DNA of 49,209 nt, from the NCBI GenBank assembly GCA_015069495.1, contig SVIN01000013.1:1-49209 (forward strand), written 5' to 3'. The stretch is from Clostridiales bacterium. GTDB lineage: Bacteria; Bacillota; Clostridia; Christensenellales; Borkfalkiaceae. Shown here piece after piece: positions 23,046 through 31,217 of this stretch (the stretch's first letter is position 1; each line of letters starts with the position of its first letter). Below the pieces are notes generated by a model. That model searched no databases and had not been told where the DNA came from. It saw only the letters and a program-made list of their open reading frames with translations. Position numbers and translations under genes: made by a program.

Positions 23046-23780
23046 ATGTTTAACGTTGAAAAAGTAACGCAGGATGCCGTACAATGGATTCGCGATTGGT
23101 TTGAAGAAAATGGCAAAGGCTGCAACGCGGTCATTGGGATTTCGGGCGGAAAGGATTCGAGCGTGGTCGCAGCACTTTGTGCAAAAGCGCTTGGGAAAGA
23201 ACGCGTTATCGGGGTATTGATGCCCAATGGCGAACAACCCGATTTCGACTGCTCTCAACAACTCGTCGCACACCTGGGTATCCCCTTTTATGTTTGCAAT
23301 ATCAAACAAGCCGTGGACGGTGTATTGCAATCGCTGACGGACAGCGGTGTGGAAATCACCCGCCAAACCCGCGTTAACTTGCCCCCGCGCATCCGCATGA
23401 GCACCCTTTACGCGCTGTCGCAATCGAACAACGGTCGGGTTGCCAACACCTGCAACTTATCTGAAGATTGGGTAGGATACTCCACTCGTTACGGCGATGC
23501 AGCAGGCGATTTTGCCCCCTTGGGGAAATTGACGGTACAAGAAGTAAAAGCCATCGGTTTCCATTTGGGTTTGCCACAAAATTTGGTGGAAAAAGTGCCG
23601 TCCGACGGTTTAACCGACCGAACGGATGAAGACAATTTGGGATTCACCTACGCCGCATTGGATAAATACATCCGCACGGGCGTATGCGAAGACGAAACTA
23701 CCAAGGCAAAAATTGACCGTTTGCATATTATGAACGAGTTCAAATTAAAACCTATCCCCTGCTTTGAATACGCTGAATAA
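23046..23780 (+). CDS. nadE: NAD(+) synthetase, ammonia-dependent
   Basis: 244 aa from ATG 23046 (GAGGT upstream); a longer frame begins inside glnN and is not credible. Adenylates nicotinate adenine dinucleotide and amidates it to NAD. The PP-loop is IGISGGKDSS (31-39). Other family segments: NTCNLSEDWVGYSTRYGDAAGDFAPLGKLTVQEV and PSDGLTDRTDEDNLGFTY. No N-terminal nitrilase/glutaminase domain, so free NH3 is the nitrogen donor. It pairs metabolically with pncB at 44448-45905. Confidence 0.95.
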   Translation: MFNVEKVTQDAVQWIRDWFEENGKGCNAVIGISGGKDSSVVAALCAKALGKERVIGVLMPNGEQPDFDCSQQLVAHLGIPFYVCNIKQAVDGVLQSLTDSGVEITRQTRVNLPPRIRMSTLYALSQSNNGRVANTCNLSEDWVGYSTRYGDAAGDFAPLGKLTVQEVKAIGFHLGLPQNLVEKVPSDGLTDRTDEDNLGFTYAALDKYIRTGVCEDETTKAKIDRLHIMNEFKLKPIPCFEYAE

Positions 23781-23809
23781 TGCGTGTTATCCTTAGAGGA
23801 GAACACGGC

Positions 23810-23985
23810 GCGATATAAATCCTCTCGGGATTTACGATATACGCTCTGCGCACGATATATCTTCGATACGATATACCCCTACGGGGCGTGAAGGATTTAT
23901 ATCATATCGTACCGAGTATCGCGAGGTATATCGTAACCTAATGAAACGAGGTTATATCGCATTCGCATAGCGAATATATCGCCTA
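23810..23985. repeat. array of micro-palindromes linked by ATATATCG-like spacers
   Basis: About 175 bp built of short hairpins (for example CCCC-TAC-GGGG, ATTCGCATAGCGAAT, an AATCC-type arm at each side) joined by repeated GATATATCG/CGATATA linkers. No ORF. It lies between nadE and the convergent fucosidase gene. Confidence 0.6.
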
Positions 23986-23995
23986 ACAAATAAAT

Positions 23996-24037
23996 AGAGG
24001 ACTTTTCGGTATCCCGATAAGTCCTCTATTTTTGTTT
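23996..24037 (+). terminator. bidirectional terminator between nadE and the fucosidase gene
   Basis: AGAGGACTT (23996-24004) with AAGTCCTCT (24019-24027), with inner CGG/CCG pairing, followed by ATTTTTGTTT on plus and T-rich sequence on minus. Confidence 0.8.
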
Positions 24038-24068
24038 AATTTTTCATTTCAACTCGTACATGGGTGGC

Positions 24069-25301
24069 TTATTCAGTAACAATCTTCGCCACGCGCACTA
24101 CCAAATGCGTACCGTATTTATACGCTTCGCTGCGCACAGAAATCGTACCGTCGCCGTTGTCGGTGTACTCCACTTCCTTATCAGGTGTATCCAACCAAGT
24201 GATGGATTTAATTTTCTTGTCAAACGGGAACGTATCCGTCAAATCCGCATCTTGCGCCAACTGCACGTCAATACTTGCCACCATAGGAAGCTTGTAACAG
24301 AATAAGTAATACGTGCCGTCCTTTTCCAAGACGAAATCCTGCGCCTTACTCGTCTGCGCAATACCGCACGGGCGGGGACAATACAACGCTTCTTCGTGTA
24401 TTTTTGCCCAACGTCCAAGTTCTTCCAACAACGCTTTATCCAACGGACGAAGCAAACCATTGCCCATAGGCCCTAAGTTCAAAAGGAAATTCGCCCCAAA
24501 ACGTCTGCATCCGCAGAAATCCTCAATCAAGGACGCCAAGGACTTATAGCAGAAGTCTTTAGACGCGTACCCCCAATGGTCATTCATCGTTTGGCACATT
24601 TCACTTGCCACGTATTTGGGCGCGCCTTCCATGTTGATTGCACCGGGCGCACCGCGTTCGAAGGTAACCGAATCCAACTCGATATGCCCCAGCGCACCGC
24701 GCGCACTCAAACCCGTGTTGTTGATAATCATGGCGTTGGGTTGATGGCTACGAATCATACCATACAAAGCGTCTTCTTCCCAATCCTCATTGGGTTTGCT
24801 CCACATACCGTCAAACCAAAGCCCGCCAATCTTGCCGTAATTCTTACACAAAATTTCCACGCTATCACGAAGATATTGCAGATACACTTTAAAATCGGTG
24901 TTGAATGCAGGATGCCACCAATCCAACAAGGTATGGTAGAAGAAAGGAATAATCCCCTGCGCGTTACATTCGTCCACAAACTCACGCACCACGTCGCGCC
25001 CGCAGGTATGTACCGCATCGTATTCATTCAACCCGCAGGTATCAAACAAGGAAAAACCATCATGGTGGCGAGTGGTCAACGTGATATATTTACACCCCGC
25101 TTTTTTTGCGGTAGAAACCAATTCCTTTGCCCATGCTTTATCGGGGTTAAACGCCTGTACGTAAGTTTTGTATTCCTCGTCGGGGATTTGGTGAATGGAT
25201 TTTACCCATTCCCCTTTCTCTATCAAGCTGTAAGCGCCAAAATGCACAAACATGCCAAACCCTAATTTTTCAAACTCTTTAATATATTCTTTAATAATCA
25301 T
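24069..25301 (-). CDS. alpha-L-fucosidase, GH29, cytosolic
   Basis: 410 aa from the second of two adjacent ATGs (25304 is equally possible; GAGGTG lies 4 nt before 25301 and 1 nt before 25304). Retaining exo-fucosidase. Seen: KLGFGMFVHFGAYS, TLTTRHHDGFSLFD, and GGLWFDGMW with Asp164 as nucleophile. A beta-sandwich C-terminal domain begins about residue 330. No signal peptide, so it acts on imported oligosaccharides, or its substrate may be another cytosolic fucoside. It follows mgsA by 8 nt in one operon. Metal or partner requirements not evident. Confidence 0.93.
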   Translation of the reverse strand: MIIKEYIKEFEKLGFGMFVHFGAYSLIEKGEWVKSIHQIPDEEYKTYVQAFNPDKAWAKELVSTAKKAGCKYITLTTRHHDGFSLFDTCGLNEYDAVHTCGRDVVREFVDECNAQGIIPFFYHTLLDWWHPAFNTDFKVYLQYLRDSVEILCKNYGKIGGLWFDGMWSKPNEDWEEDALYGMIRSHQPNAMIINNTGLSARGALGHIELDSVTFERGAPGAINMEGAPKYVASEMCQTMNDHWGYASKDFCYKSLASLIEDFCGCRRFGANFLLNLGPMGNGLLRPLDKALLEELGRWAKIHEEALYCPRPCGIAQTSKAQDFVLEKDGTYYLFCYKLPMVASIDVQLAQDADLTDTFPFDKKIKSITWLDTPDKEVEYTDNGDGTISVRSEAYKYGTHLVVRVAKIVTE

Positions 25302-25309
25302 CATACACC

Positions 25310-25699
25310 TCAATTTTCAATATAAGTAGAATGGATAACGTAATCCGCGGTTGCGCGGTTGGTTGCGATGGGGATATCGTATACGACGGCAATACGAAGC
25401 AACGCCTTTACGTCGGGATCGTGAGGTTGGGATTCCAGAGGGTCCCAGAAGAAAATCACGATATCGATTTTGCGTTCAGCGACTTTACCGCCGATCTGCA
25501 AATCCCCGCCCATCGGACCGGAAAGATAACGTTTCACTTTCAAATCGGTTGCTTCCGCAATCAATTTTGCAGTCGTACCCGTACCGCACAAGTCGTATTT
25601 TTCCAAGGTCGTTTTGTTTTTCAACGCCCAGTTCACGATTTCTGCCTTTTTATTGTCGTGCGCAATCAGCGCAATCGTTTGTTTTCTTTTTTGTTTCAT
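25310..25699 (-). CDS. mgsA: methylglyoxal synthase
   Basis: 129 aa. Converts dihydroxyacetone phosphate to methylglyoxal and phosphate, a bypass used when sugar phosphates accumulate. Seen: IALIAHDNKK, the phosphate loop GTGTTAKLI, SGPMGGDLQIGG with the catalytic aspartates, and FFWDPLESQPHDPDV. It is first in an operon with the fucosidase, whose product fucose is catabolised to DHAP, a plausible functional link (inference). GGAG-type ribosome site and a strong promoter upstream. Confidence 0.96.
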   Translation of the reverse strand: MKQKRKQTIALIAHDNKKAEIVNWALKNKTTLEKYDLCGTGTTAKLIAEATDLKVKRYLSGPMGGDLQIGGKVAERKIDIVIFFWDPLESQPHDPDVKALLRIAVVYDIPIATNRATADYVIHSTYIEN

Positions 25700-25734
25700 A
25701 AAAATATACTCCTCTTTTGTTTCAGTTCTTTTTT

Positions 25735-25763
25735 ATTATATCGAACAAAAAATAAAAAGTCAA
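25735..25763 (-). promoter_or_regulatory. promoter of mgsA-fucosidase
   Basis: Minus-strand TTGACT (25758-25763), 17 nt, TATAAT (25735-25740). Confidence 0.75.
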
Positions 25764-25854
25764 CACCCACAAGGAAAAAATTTTGAAAAAAGCAAAATTC
25801 CCCTGCGTTAGCGGATTTTTACAAGTAAAAATGCAAAATAATAGGAAAAAAGCG

Positions 25855-25883
25855 TTTACATTTGGCGCAAGTTTGTGTATAAT
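25855..25883 (+). promoter_or_regulatory. promoter of ssrA
   Basis: TTTACA (25855-25860), 17 nt, TATAAT (25878-25883), about 20 nt before the mature tmRNA 5' end. Confidence 0.75.
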
Positions 25884-25902
25884 AAATTAACAGCCCAAAT
25901 AT

Positions 25903-26269
25903 GGGGGTGCCCCGGATTCGATTGCCGGTGAGCGAAAGGATAAGCATACCGCAGACGGAGTGCCTGCGCAAAAACATTCCACTTAAATTTAAATGCAAAT
26001 TATAATGCAAACTACGCTTACGCAGCGTAACTTCGTTTATTAACGAATCGTCGCGCCCGATTTATCCGTCGGTTGGGGTCGCGGCGTCATCAAGACGGAG
26101 CCCTCTTGTAAAAATCGGAAAGTGTTTTTATAAGAGTATTTAGCTTTCTGCGACTTTCAAAGCGTGTTTACCCGCGTTGCAAGTGTAAGAAATAATAGAT
26201 AAACTAAGTATGTAGAAAGTTTTTTGGCAGCCGAGTAAGACGTCGGTTCAACTCCGACCACCTCCACCA
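25903..26269 (+). ncRNA. ssrA: transfer-messenger RNA (tmRNA)
   Basis: 367 nt. The 5' end GGGGGTGCCCCGGATTCGA and 3' end GTCGGTTCAACTCCGACCACCTCCACCA-type acceptor/T-arm close the tRNA-like domain. The resume frame reads A-N-Y-N-A-N-Y-A-Y-A-A then TAA (GCA at 25994 onward). The residue before the final AA is Tyr, where most tags have Leu or Val. Pseudoknot-like paired segments follow the tag. Rescues stalled ribosomes and marks products for ClpXP-type proteolysis. Confidence 0.96.
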
Positions 26270-26270
26270 C

Positions 26271-26310
26271 AAACAACCTAAGTTGAATCGTCAACTTAGG
26301 TTGTTTATTC
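26271..26310 (+). terminator. terminator of ssrA
   Basis: Perfect 16-bp stem AAACAACCTAAGTTGA/TCAACTTAGGTTGTTT with a 4-nt loop ATCG, immediately after the CCA end; weak T-run (TTTATTC). Confidence 0.8.
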
Positions 26311-26378
26311 AAACCGAAGGTTTGGCATGTAATCGCCGTTAGGCGTATGTAATCATTGCGTAGCAATGTATGTAATTA
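26311..26378. repeat. comb of three mini-hairpins with constant ATGTAATC linkers
   Basis: AAACC-GAA-GGTTT, CGCC-GTTA-GGCG and ATTGC-GTA-GCAAT follow each other, joined by ATGTAATC / TATGTAATC / TATGTAATT. It resembles dispersed extragenic palindromes of clostridial genomes (recollection, not searched). The rest of 26379-26568 has no gene I can support; it leads to the oxidoreductase. Confidence 0.6.
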
Positions 26379-26568
26379 TCCGCCTCGCCTTGATTCCATA
26401 CCGCTATCTCGGATGACCTACCCAACACTCGTTGTGATTTTTTATCAGGGAATCTTCTCCCCCACGTTTCATTTTACTTATTTCTCCCATATTTTCCTTT
26501 TAATATCTTACACATACGGCTGTTATACTCTTGTCAAAAGAAAACGCTATATCGTAAAGGAGTATATT

Positions 26569-27120
26569 ATGAATATTTTATTTATCAATGCATGTGTGCG
26601 CAAAGAATCAAGAACGCTGGTATTAGCGAAAGATATTTTAAGTAAAATGCAAGGCGAAATCACGGAGATTGATTTAACGAAAGAAAATCTCACGCCGCTG
26701 AACCGCGTATCCTTGGAAGAACGAGAACGTTTGCTGAAATCAGGAGAAACAGACGCCCCCATGCTTCAATACGCGAAACAGTTTGCACAAGCGGACGAAA
26801 TCGTCATTGCCGCGCCTTTTTGGGATTTGTCCTTCCCTTCCATTTTAAAAATCTATATGGAACAAATCACCGTGGCGGGTATCACGTTTGAATATAGAAA
26901 CGGCGTCCCCACAGGACTTTGCAAAGCAAAACGCTTGGTTTATATCACCACGGCAGGCGGTGAAATTTTCTGTGATTTCGGCTATGCTTACATCAAAGCG
27001 ATTGCAACAAATTTCTTCGGCATTCAAGACACCGTTTCCCATCGCGCAACCAACCTTGACGTACAAGGCATCTCTGCAGATGAACTCTTGCAACAAGCTA
27101 CGTTTTCTACCGTCAAATAA
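26569..27120 (+). CDS. flavodoxin-fold NAD(P)H-dependent oxidoreductase (azoreductase-like)
   Basis: 183 aa from ATG 26569 (AAAGGAG upstream); the in-frame sequence before it is intergenic. MNILFINACVRKESRTLVLAKDIL is the FMN phosphate-binding strand/loop of the flavodoxin-like NAD(P)H:quinone oxidoreductase / FMN-dependent azoreductase group. ADEIVIAAPFWDLSFPSILKIYMEQI is the conserved second segment, and ITTAGGEI the isoalloxazine-side loop. Slightly shorter than classical AzoR (about 200 aa). Physiological substrate unknown. Monocistronic. Confidence 0.88.
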   Translation: MNILFINACVRKESRTLVLAKDILSKMQGEITEIDLTKENLTPLNRVSLEERERLLKSGETDAPMLQYAKQFAQADEIVIAAPFWDLSFPSILKIYMEQITVAGITFEYRNGVPTGLCKAKRLVYITTAGGEIFCDFGYAYIKAIATNFFGIQDTVSHRATNLDVQGISADELLQQATFSTVK

Positions 27121-27217
27121 ATCACCTTTCGACACACGCCACCAACCTTTTGAACGCAGTGACGTGTTTTTATTTTTATTTTTTTTGTAAAAAGGCAGTA
27201 TTTTTTTTAATTCCCTA

Positions 27218-27246
27218 TTGAAATTCGATTATTTTTATGCTAAAAT
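27218..27246 (+). promoter_or_regulatory. promoter of the anchored protein/mscS unit
   Basis: TTGAAA (27218-27223), 17 nt, TAAAAT (27241-27246) with TGC before it (extended -10). A strong AAAGGAGGTG follows at 27275-27284. Confidence 0.65.
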
Positions 27247-27285
27247 ACCCCCAATAAATGCTCTATAAATAAGAAAAGGAGGTGT

Positions 27286-27505
27286 ATGCGCTATCAAAGA
27301 CGAATTTTATTATTCGAATGAATACAATTCCTCAACCGAATATAAATCTTTCCCCGCTGAAATATATCTTAAAAGCAAAGAAGTTAGTCACGCAGGGGAA
27401 GAATACACGCCTTCCGCGGCGGAGATTACTACGTCCTCTCCCCCACCCAAAAAGAAAAAACGCGAGAGCGATACACTTACCGGTAAAATTTTAAACTCGC
27501 TGAAA
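27286..27505 (+). other. in-frame coding extension of the next gene lacking a normal start (+1 frameshift or non-canonical start)
   Basis: From GCT 27290 to ATG 27506 there are 72 sense codons in the frame of the downstream gene. The peptide opens AIKDEFYYSNEYNSSTEY and ends PPPKKKKRESDTLTGKI before the membrane span. No ATG/GTG/TTG lies in this frame near the perfect ribosome site. ATG 27286 has short but workable spacing and is out of frame by one base: removing one C gives M-AIKDEF. Confidence 0.65.
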
Positions 27506-29095
27506 ATGGCAGCCACGACCACTACCGTAGCCGCTGTTGCCATAGCCGGCGTAACTATGTTACCTAACAAACCAACCGTTGAGCTGTTAAATTTCGCTGT
27601 TGGCGAAAATTACGTGGAATATGAAATATCCATCGAAGAAATGCAAGATGATTTACAATATTATCTTGTCATCAGCACCTCAAATGAAACAGACCGAACC
27701 ATTTTGGTAGAAGAGGACGGAATCTATCAAAATAAAGCGGAAGATTTAAAGTCCGAGTGGGAATATACCCTTGCCTTTATTTCTTACGACGATACTTGGG
27801 GAATCACAACCTATTTCGAAAAAAATTTCCAAACCGTCACGACAACGGACGAACTCCCCGACGATGAGGACACATCTTCTAGCGAAGAACCGCCCGCGCC
27901 TGATGACAACGAACCTATCCCCGATTATCAAGTGGGCATCAATGAAGTAACGGTGATAGGATTAAACAAAATCCGCATCGATTTTTGGTGTCAGAATTTA
28001 GACGAGAACGCCTCGTTGGGTTTAAGACTGAATGGTGACAACCAAAACACAAATTCCCCTATTATACTGACGCCAAAAGACCTTGAACGCGGATACGTAA
28101 CCGCCGTTGTTGATGAAAACTCTACCCTGCTTTCCATTCAGCCTATCGTTAGATACGGTATCGATGAAGAGGTTATTGAGTTCTCCCCCTACGAATACAC
28201 CCTGCCCACCGCTTTGGAAGCAGATATCAAGGTAAATCCGATTAGGGGAACAGTCGTCTTCTATTTGAAGGGCATAACGAAAGGTGCGACGCAGGTTTCC
28301 GTAACGGATACGGCTACCGCAACGGAACTTACAAAACAAGTATTATACGAAGATTATGTGGAAGTATATTACGAAGGCGAATCGCAATTCGAATACGCCG
28401 TTTCCCTGTTAAACGATGCGGACGAAAAAACAACGGATGATTTCCATGTAATCGTCAATACCGCAATCCAAGAAGTCGGTGAATATATTTTCAATTATAA
28501 AAACGCGAACAACGTGGGCATAACCTATAACGAAGACGGCACAATCAACGTTTATATTCAAACGGACTTTGAAACTGAAGACGAACGATTGTATTACCAA
28601 ATTCAATTAGGAACTATGCGTTTCCAATCCCGCGACCCCCTATTCACAGCGACAGATTTACCCAACGAACCTTACGGTTTGACCTATGAAGTATGCTATG
28701 AGGAGAACGGTGTGCAATATTGCGTTGAAAGTTTCACTGTTTCGGGTCAAGTAAACGAATTCTATTTTGATGGATTGGTCGATGCCGAATTGACGGAAAC
28801 GACCGCCATAGTGACCATCACCGAATTCCAAACAGAGTATATCGACATAAGCAATATCGTTGTGGTCACTTCAAGCGGTGAAGAAATCCAACTTTCCGCA
28901 GACGATTTCGTGTATAATGAAAACGAGTATACCTATACCGCAACCTGCGCTTTCGAAAACGATTTCGAATTTATCGCAATTTATTTAACGTGTACTCCTT
29001 TTGCAGACAACATGCAAGACATTGAAGAGTATGTCGGCAGTCTTTCCATTAGAGGAAGCTGTGTTATTTACAAAGATATCAATGAAGAGGTATGA
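27506..29095 (+). CDS. membrane-anchored extracytoplasmic protein, beta-rich, unknown function
   Basis: 529 aa from the first in-frame ATG, though the real product probably begins near 27286 with a cytoplasmic, lysine-rich N-terminus. Residues 1-19 form a single hydrophobic span (type II anchor). An acidic Ser/Pro linker (about 113-135) follows, then several beta-rich segments of roughly 90 residues resembling fibronectin/Ig-like domains. Few cysteines and no catalytic motif seen. Ends 4 nt before mscS. No family recognised. Confidence 0.7.
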   Translation: MAATTTTVAAVAIAGVTMLPNKPTVELLNFAVGENYVEYEISIEEMQDDLQYYLVISTSNETDRTILVEEDGIYQNKAEDLKSEWEYTLAFISYDDTWGITTYFEKNFQTVTTTDELPDDEDTSSSEEPPAPDDNEPIPDYQVGINEVTVIGLNKIRIDFWCQNLDENASLGLRLNGDNQNTNSPIILTPKDLERGYVTAVVDENSTLLSIQPIVRYGIDEEVIEFSPYEYTLPTALEADIKVNPIRGTVVFYLKGITKGATQVSVTDTATATELTKQVLYEDYVEVYYEGESQFEYAVSLLNDADEKTTDDFHVIVNTAIQEVGEYIFNYKNANNVGITYNEDGTINVYIQTDFETEDERLYYQIQLGTMRFQSRDPLFTATDLPNEPYGLTYEVCYEENGVQYCVESFTVSGQVNEFYFDGLVDAELTETTAIVTITEFQTEYIDISNIVVVTSSGEEIQLSADDFVYNENEYTYTATCAFENDFEFIAIYLTCTPFADNMQDIEEYVGSLSIRGSCVIYKDINEEV

Positions 29096-29099
29096 ACAA

Positions 29100-30143
29100 A
29101 TGAAGAATAATGAAAATGGCAAAAAAATATTTTCTATTGTGGAACTCCTAATTCTTGGGATATTCCTTCTTGCGCTGATTGCATGTTTTGCGATTCAATT
29201 GGCGGCGCCCCACTTAGCATTTTCCGCTTGGATCCGCGAAAACGTTTGGGACGTTGAAAAATCCCTCATCTCCTTAAAATCCCACGTACCGACTTTAATC
29301 AAAAGCATTATTTACATCGTAATCGTCTATGCCGTATGCCGTCTTTTAAGAGTATTTTTCAGTGTAAGAATGAAGAAAAACTACCGCGCGCAGACCACTT
29401 TTTATCTGTTAGACGGATTTGTGAAATACGCTTGCGCCATTGCGATTATCATCCTTGTATTAAAGGCTTGCGGAGTCAATACCGCAGCACTTGTTGCATC
29501 CATCGGTGTGTTGACGTTGGTTGTCGGGCTTGGCGCGCAACCGTTGATTGCCGATATCATTGCAGGTATATTCATTATTTTTGAAGACGAATACCACGTT
29601 GGTGAAATTGTCACCATCGGCGATTTCCGCGGTACGGTGATGGAAATTGGTATTCGTTCCACCAAGTTGCTTGACGCTGCAGGAAATATCAAAATCATCA
29701 ACAACAGCGCCATCGGGGACGTAATCAACTTATCGCGCGAACTTTCCCTTGCCGTCGTTGATTGTGATTTCCCTTATGACGTACCCGTTGAGGTTGTAGA
29801 AAATATCTTAAAGAATAACTTTGAACAAATTGCCTCCAACATTCCCGCCATTAAGGAAGGTCCTTATTATAAGGGCGTTTGTATGTTCAAGGATTCGAAC
29901 GTAACGATAAAAATCGTTGCAAAATGTTTGGAAGAGGACCGTTTCCAAGTAGAAAGAGATCTCAACCGCGAATACCGCAGACTCCTGACCGAAAACGGTA
30001 TCGATATTGCTTACCCGCAAGTGGTCATCAATTATCCAACGGAAAAGAATTTTCAAGTAAGCAAACAAGACAAAGCTTCTGCGGTAGAATTTACCCAGGA
30101 ACAGACCCAGCTTGCAAAAGATTTGGAAGAACAGCAAAATTAA
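29100..30143 (+). CDS. MscS-family mechanosensitive channel
   Basis: 347 aa from ATG 29100 (GAGG upstream); an alternative ATG at 29082 overlaps the previous gene. N-terminal spans about 10-33, 56-77 and 95-115 lead to the pore helix segment AALVASIGVLTLVVGLGAQPLIADIIAGIFIIFEDEYHVGEIV, the MscS signature, then the beta domain and a long C-terminal domain ending in a glutamine-rich stretch. Releases solutes on hypo-osmotic shock. The tight junction with the anchored protein suggests translational coupling. Confidence 0.92.
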   Translation: MKNNENGKKIFSIVELLILGIFLLALIACFAIQLAAPHLAFSAWIRENVWDVEKSLISLKSHVPTLIKSIIYIVIVYAVCRLLRVFFSVRMKKNYRAQTTFYLLDGFVKYACAIAIIILVLKACGVNTAALVASIGVLTLVVGLGAQPLIADIIAGIFIIFEDEYHVGEIVTIGDFRGTVMEIGIRSTKLLDAAGNIKIINNSAIGDVINLSRELSLAVVDCDFPYDVPVEVVENILKNNFEQIASNIPAIKEGPYYKGVCMFKDSNVTIKIVAKCLEEDRFQVERDLNREYRRLLTENGIDIAYPQVVINYPTEKNFQVSKQDKASAVEFTQEQTQLAKDLEEQQN

Positions 30144-30172
30144 TGTTTTTGTAGAATAAAACCATTAAAAAC

Positions 30173-30201
30173 TTGCTATTCTCAGAGCAGAGTGCTATAA
30201 T
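30173..30201 (+). promoter_or_regulatory. promoter of the YwaF-like gene
   Basis: TTGCTA (30173-30178), 17 nt, TATAAT (30196-30201) with an extended TGC. The leader contains the hairpin CCGCA-TTTCT-TGCGG (GCGCCCGCA/TTGCGGTCGC region). Confidence 0.7.
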
Positions 30202-30249
30202 ATATCCAAGCGCCCGCATTTCTTTGCGGTCGCCGTCTGGAGATATCAT

Positions 30250-30996
30250 ATGGTTTTCAAACTTTGGTCCATTGGACATTTCATTTACATAATTTCGCCT
30301 TTTCTCCTCTTTTTCGCGGTATATTTCTTGGTGAAAAACCGTTCGGAGAAAATTAAAAACATCGTGGGAATGGTATTAGGTTCCATCTCCGTTGCCATCA
30401 TAATTATTCGAAATACGGACATTTTCATCCGCAATGGATGGGATTTGGAAGTCATTCCCCTGCAAGTCTGCCATATCGGCAGTATCGTCGCGGGGCTTGC
30501 GTTACTGACCAAAAAGAAACCGCTGATTGTCACGGCGTTTTGCTTCAATTTAACCCCTGCCCTGCTTGCAATGGTATTTGCGGACGCTTTGGCAAATTAT
30601 GACACGCTGTTAAAGATTCGACCGCAGACGTATATTTGGGGACATATTTTCATCATCCTTTGCGCATTGTACGCAGTGGCTGTTTTCCAACCCGACTGCA
30701 ACCGCCGCGATCTTTTTAAATCCTTGGGTTTGATTAGCGGTTTAGCCGTCTCAGCGGTGATTTGCAACTCCCTTTTCCGCGAATGTTTCGCATGGGAACC
30801 TAACTACTTTTACCTGTTCAATTACGAAGGCACGCCTTTGAAATTCTTGTACAACGCTTTCCCCTCTTCCACATACGGTTGGTTTAGCATCAATTGGTTT
30901 TACACGCTTACGCTATTTACTGTATTCATCGGCGTATTCGTTGCTTTGTTCTTCCTTATGCGGTGGATTGTCAAAAAGCTTAGTGCAAAAAACTAA
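30250..30996 (+). CDS. YwaF / TMEM164-like integral membrane protein
   Basis: 248 aa, about seven hydrophobic spans. The segment WDLEVIPLQVCHIGSIVAGLALL, the NLTPALLAMVF region and FNYEGTPLKFLYNAFPSSTYGW resemble the TIGR02206/YwaF family of small membrane proteins. The remote eukaryotic relative TMEM164 is an acyltransferase, which hints at lipid chemistry but is not proof here. Monocistronic with its own promoter and terminator. Confidence 0.75.
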   Translation: MVFKLWSIGHFIYIISPFLLFFAVYFLVKNRSEKIKNIVGMVLGSISVAIIIIRNTDIFIRNGWDLEVIPLQVCHIGSIVAGLALLTKKKPLIVTAFCFNLTPALLAMVFADALANYDTLLKIRPQTYIWGHIFIILCALYAVAVFQPDCNRRDLFKSLGLISGLAVSAVICNSLFRECFAWEPNYFYLFNYEGTPLKFLYNAFPSSTYGWFSINWFYTLTLFTVFIGVFVALFFLMRWIVKKLSAKN

Positions 30997-31007
30997 ACAA
31001 TATCAAG

Positions 31008-31032
31008 CGCCCTTATTTCAGGGCGTTTTTTC
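31008..31032 (+). terminator. terminator of the YwaF-like gene
   Basis: CGCCCT (31008-31013) / AGGGCG (31020-31025) with a 6-nt loop and six T residues. Confidence 0.8.
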
Positions 31033-31087
31033 ATGGTAAATATTCCCCTTTATCATGCTGACTAAGGAAGCAAAGCGACCGCATAGA

Positions 31088-31135
31088 GCGTATCCCATGA
31101 GATAAGAGTACGCGCTTTTATAATACGGGATACGC
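31088..31135. repeat. inverted repeat GCGTATCCC/GGGATACGC
   Basis: A 9-bp perfect inverted repeat separated by 30 nt; the arm GAGCGTATCCCA recurs at about 36157 in the repeat cluster before trkH. Function unknown, probably part of a dispersed element. Confidence 0.45.
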
Positions 31136-31156
31136 ACGACTCTCCAATAAAAACGC

Positions 31157-31185
31157 TTGCAAAAATATAACACCTATGTTATAAT
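31157..31185 (+). promoter_or_regulatory. promoter of the ICMT-like gene
   Basis: TTGCAA (31157-31162), 17 nt, TATAAT (31180-31185) with extended TGT. Confidence 0.7.
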
Positions 31186-31217
31186 GAAACCAACTTGAAA
31201 TCACGGAGCATTTTACC

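Noticed and set aside
23800-23990. Possible CRISPR array
   Set aside because: Repeats are 8-9 bp linkers with palindromic spacers of irregular length; no 24-37 bp direct repeats and no cas genes.
26356-26568. 71-codon N-terminal extension of the flavodoxin-like oxidoreductase
   Set aside because: The segment overlaps hairpin repeats and the leader region, while ATG 26569 has a perfect ribosome site and starts the conserved FMN-binding strand.
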